This document shows positions 6,443 through 7,059 of a stretch of DNA of 7,059 bases, one piece after another. The position numbers and the translations under genes are program-made. The notes beneath the pieces are model-generated. The model worked only from the letters and a program-made list of their open reading frames with translations. It did not search any database and had not been told where the DNA came from. The stretch's first letter is position 1. Each line of letters starts with the position of its first letter. Origin of the DNA: Deltaproteobacteria bacterium (GTDB lineage: Bacteria; Myxococcota; Polyangia; Polyangiales; B10-G4); NCBI GenBank assembly GCA_019312705.1, contig JAFDCW010000314.1, forward strand, positions 1 through 7,059, in the 5' to 3' direction.

Positions 6443-6487
6443 CTCGGGCTGCCGCGACGTCTCTCCCCGTACAGGTGGCTCGGGGCG

Positions 6488-6754
6488 TCAGCGCAGCAAG
6501 ATCGACGCGGTGGTCCCGAAGGCCCAAATCAGGTGCACGGCGCAGACCGTCGTGACGAGGGCCGGTTCGAGGAAGCGGCGGTAGGTCTGCGCCGCCTTCG
6601 AGGGCCCAGGGCCGCCGAGGGCTTCGCGCCCGCGTTTGCGAATGTTGTCGCGGCGCCATGGGCCGACATCGCGTTCGCCGAGGGCGCCGAGGGCCGCGTC
6701 GAGCTCGCTCGGCCCGTCCGGTCCTTCGGGACCCGGTAGTCCTTGCTCGTTCAT
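6488..6754 (-). CDS. Small single-pass membrane protein, candidate sigma-factor partner
   Basis: This 88-residue protein has a Gly/Pro/Glu-rich N-terminus (residues 1-18), a charged helical middle (WRRDNIRKRGREAL at 33-46) and one hydrophobic segment at about 63-86 (FLEPALVTTVCAVHLIWAFG), ending just before the C-terminus. Its ATG at 6754 overlaps the sigma factor stop codon as ATGA, and GGAG at 6760-6763 inside the sigma gene is a well-placed ribosome binding site, so translation is probably coupled. The position directly after an ECF-type sigma gene, a soluble N-terminus and a membrane segment suggest an anti-sigma-like role. It lacks the HxxxCxxC zinc-binding motif of classic anti-sigma domains and is much shorter than usual, so that role is inference. 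No signal peptide is seen. Confidence 0.75.
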   Translation of the reverse strand: MNEQGLPGPEGPDGPSELDAALGALGERDVGPWRRDNIRKRGREALGGPGPSKAAQTYRRFLEPALVTTVCAVHLIWAFGTTASILLR

Positions 6755-7059
6755 CGGTGCTCCAATCTATCACGGAGGAGTGCGCGGCCGCGGGAGAGCC
6801 GCTGCCGTAAGGCGTCCGGGCGGACGCCGACGACGGCGGCCGCTTCGTTGGGGGTCAGGCCTTCGATACCGACCAGGATCACGGCTTCGCGATACTTGGT
6901 GGGCAGGTCCAAGAGCGCCGCTTCGATGTGCCGTTCCGTCTCGCTCGCTTCGGTGAGGTCGAAGGGGGTCTCGTCGACGCGCCGTGGGCGGCTCGGCCAG
7001 AGGGCCAGGTCCCGGAGCCGGTCGAAGTCCAGGATGACCCAGCGCCGGTGGTCGAAGAA
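6751..7059 (-). CDS. RNA polymerase ECF-type sigma factor, C-terminal part (N-terminus off the right edge)
   Basis: The visible 102 residues carry sigma-70 region 4, the helix-turn-helix that contacts the -35 element. The stretch from residue 52 begins LPTKYREAVILVGIEGLT, followed by the HTH helices NEAAAVVGVRPDALRQRLSR at 71-90 and a basic tail RALLRDRLEHR. The conserved spacing from 'LP..yR.a..L...egl...E.A...g...g..r.rl.Ra...L' of ECF sigma factors is intact. Residues 1-45 are a linker after region 2, which lies outside the window, as does the promoter. The TGA stop at 6751-6753 overlaps the ATG of the small membrane protein, implying an operon. Because region 2 is not visible, the ECF group cannot be assigned. 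A DNA-binding LuxR-like regulator is less likely, given the region 4 signature. Confidence 0.88.
   Translation of the reverse strand, partial: FFDHRRWVILDFDRLRDLALWPSRPRRVDETPFDLTEASETERHIEAALLDLPTKYREAVILVGIEGLTPNEAAAVVGVRPDALRQRLSRGRALLRDRLEHR

Noticed and set aside
6465..6485. CCCCG/CGGGG inverted repeat in the convergent gap 6443-6487
   Set aside because: A 5-base stem with an 11-base loop and no T tract is too weak to call a terminator in GC-rich DNA; I see nothing else in this 45-base gap.

Overview
The window is very GC-rich DNA with compact, mostly bacterial-style genes. Three adjacent lipoproteins each carry a lipobox followed by a long Asp/Ala/Gly-rich spacer. That habit, together with the ECF sigma factor and the loosely clustered accessory genes, points to a large-genome myxobacterium (Myxococcota, Polyangia-like) or a relative. 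This taxonomic guess rests on style only; no marker gene is present.

Layout, left to right. (1) 1-1019, minus: the N-terminal ~339 residues of a KamA-type radical SAM aminomutase, running off the left edge. (2) 1020-1100: short divergent gap with a three-copy 9-bp repeat. (3) 1101-2003, plus: a D12-class adenine-N6 DNA methyltransferase that lacks the segment expected to hold the AdoMet-binding motif I. (4) 2033-3286, minus: a beta-lactamase-fold serine hydrolase lipoprotein, convergent with the methyltransferase. (5) 3287-3521: divergent 235-bp intergenic region with a 13-bp direct repeat at exactly 20-bp spacing. (6) 3522-4604, plus: an unrecognised lipoprotein with a Pro/Ala/Thr/Ser spacer and a Cys-containing C-terminal domain. 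(7) 4703-6442, plus: a large lipoprotein with a TIG-like domain, a right-handed parallel beta-helix and a C-terminal 'DIGA' tail. (8) 6488-7059, minus: the C-terminal part of an ECF-type sigma factor and, overlapping by ATGA, a small single-pass membrane protein that may be its partner.

Functional links. Three genes encode probable outer-membrane or surface lipoproteins; the last two, on the same strand, may be one transcription unit. The sigma factor and small membrane protein look like a translationally coupled regulatory pair whose remainder lies to the right. KamA and the methyltransferase share a divergent upstream region but have no obvious pathway connection. No tRNA, rRNA, CRISPR array, insertion sequence or phage gene was seen.

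I do not see a convincing new multi-gene system. The items most worth a second look are the methyltransferase missing motif I, the unknown lipoprotein with its abrupt change of spacer composition, the sigma/small-membrane-protein pair, and the two repeat clusters in the divergent intergenic regions.
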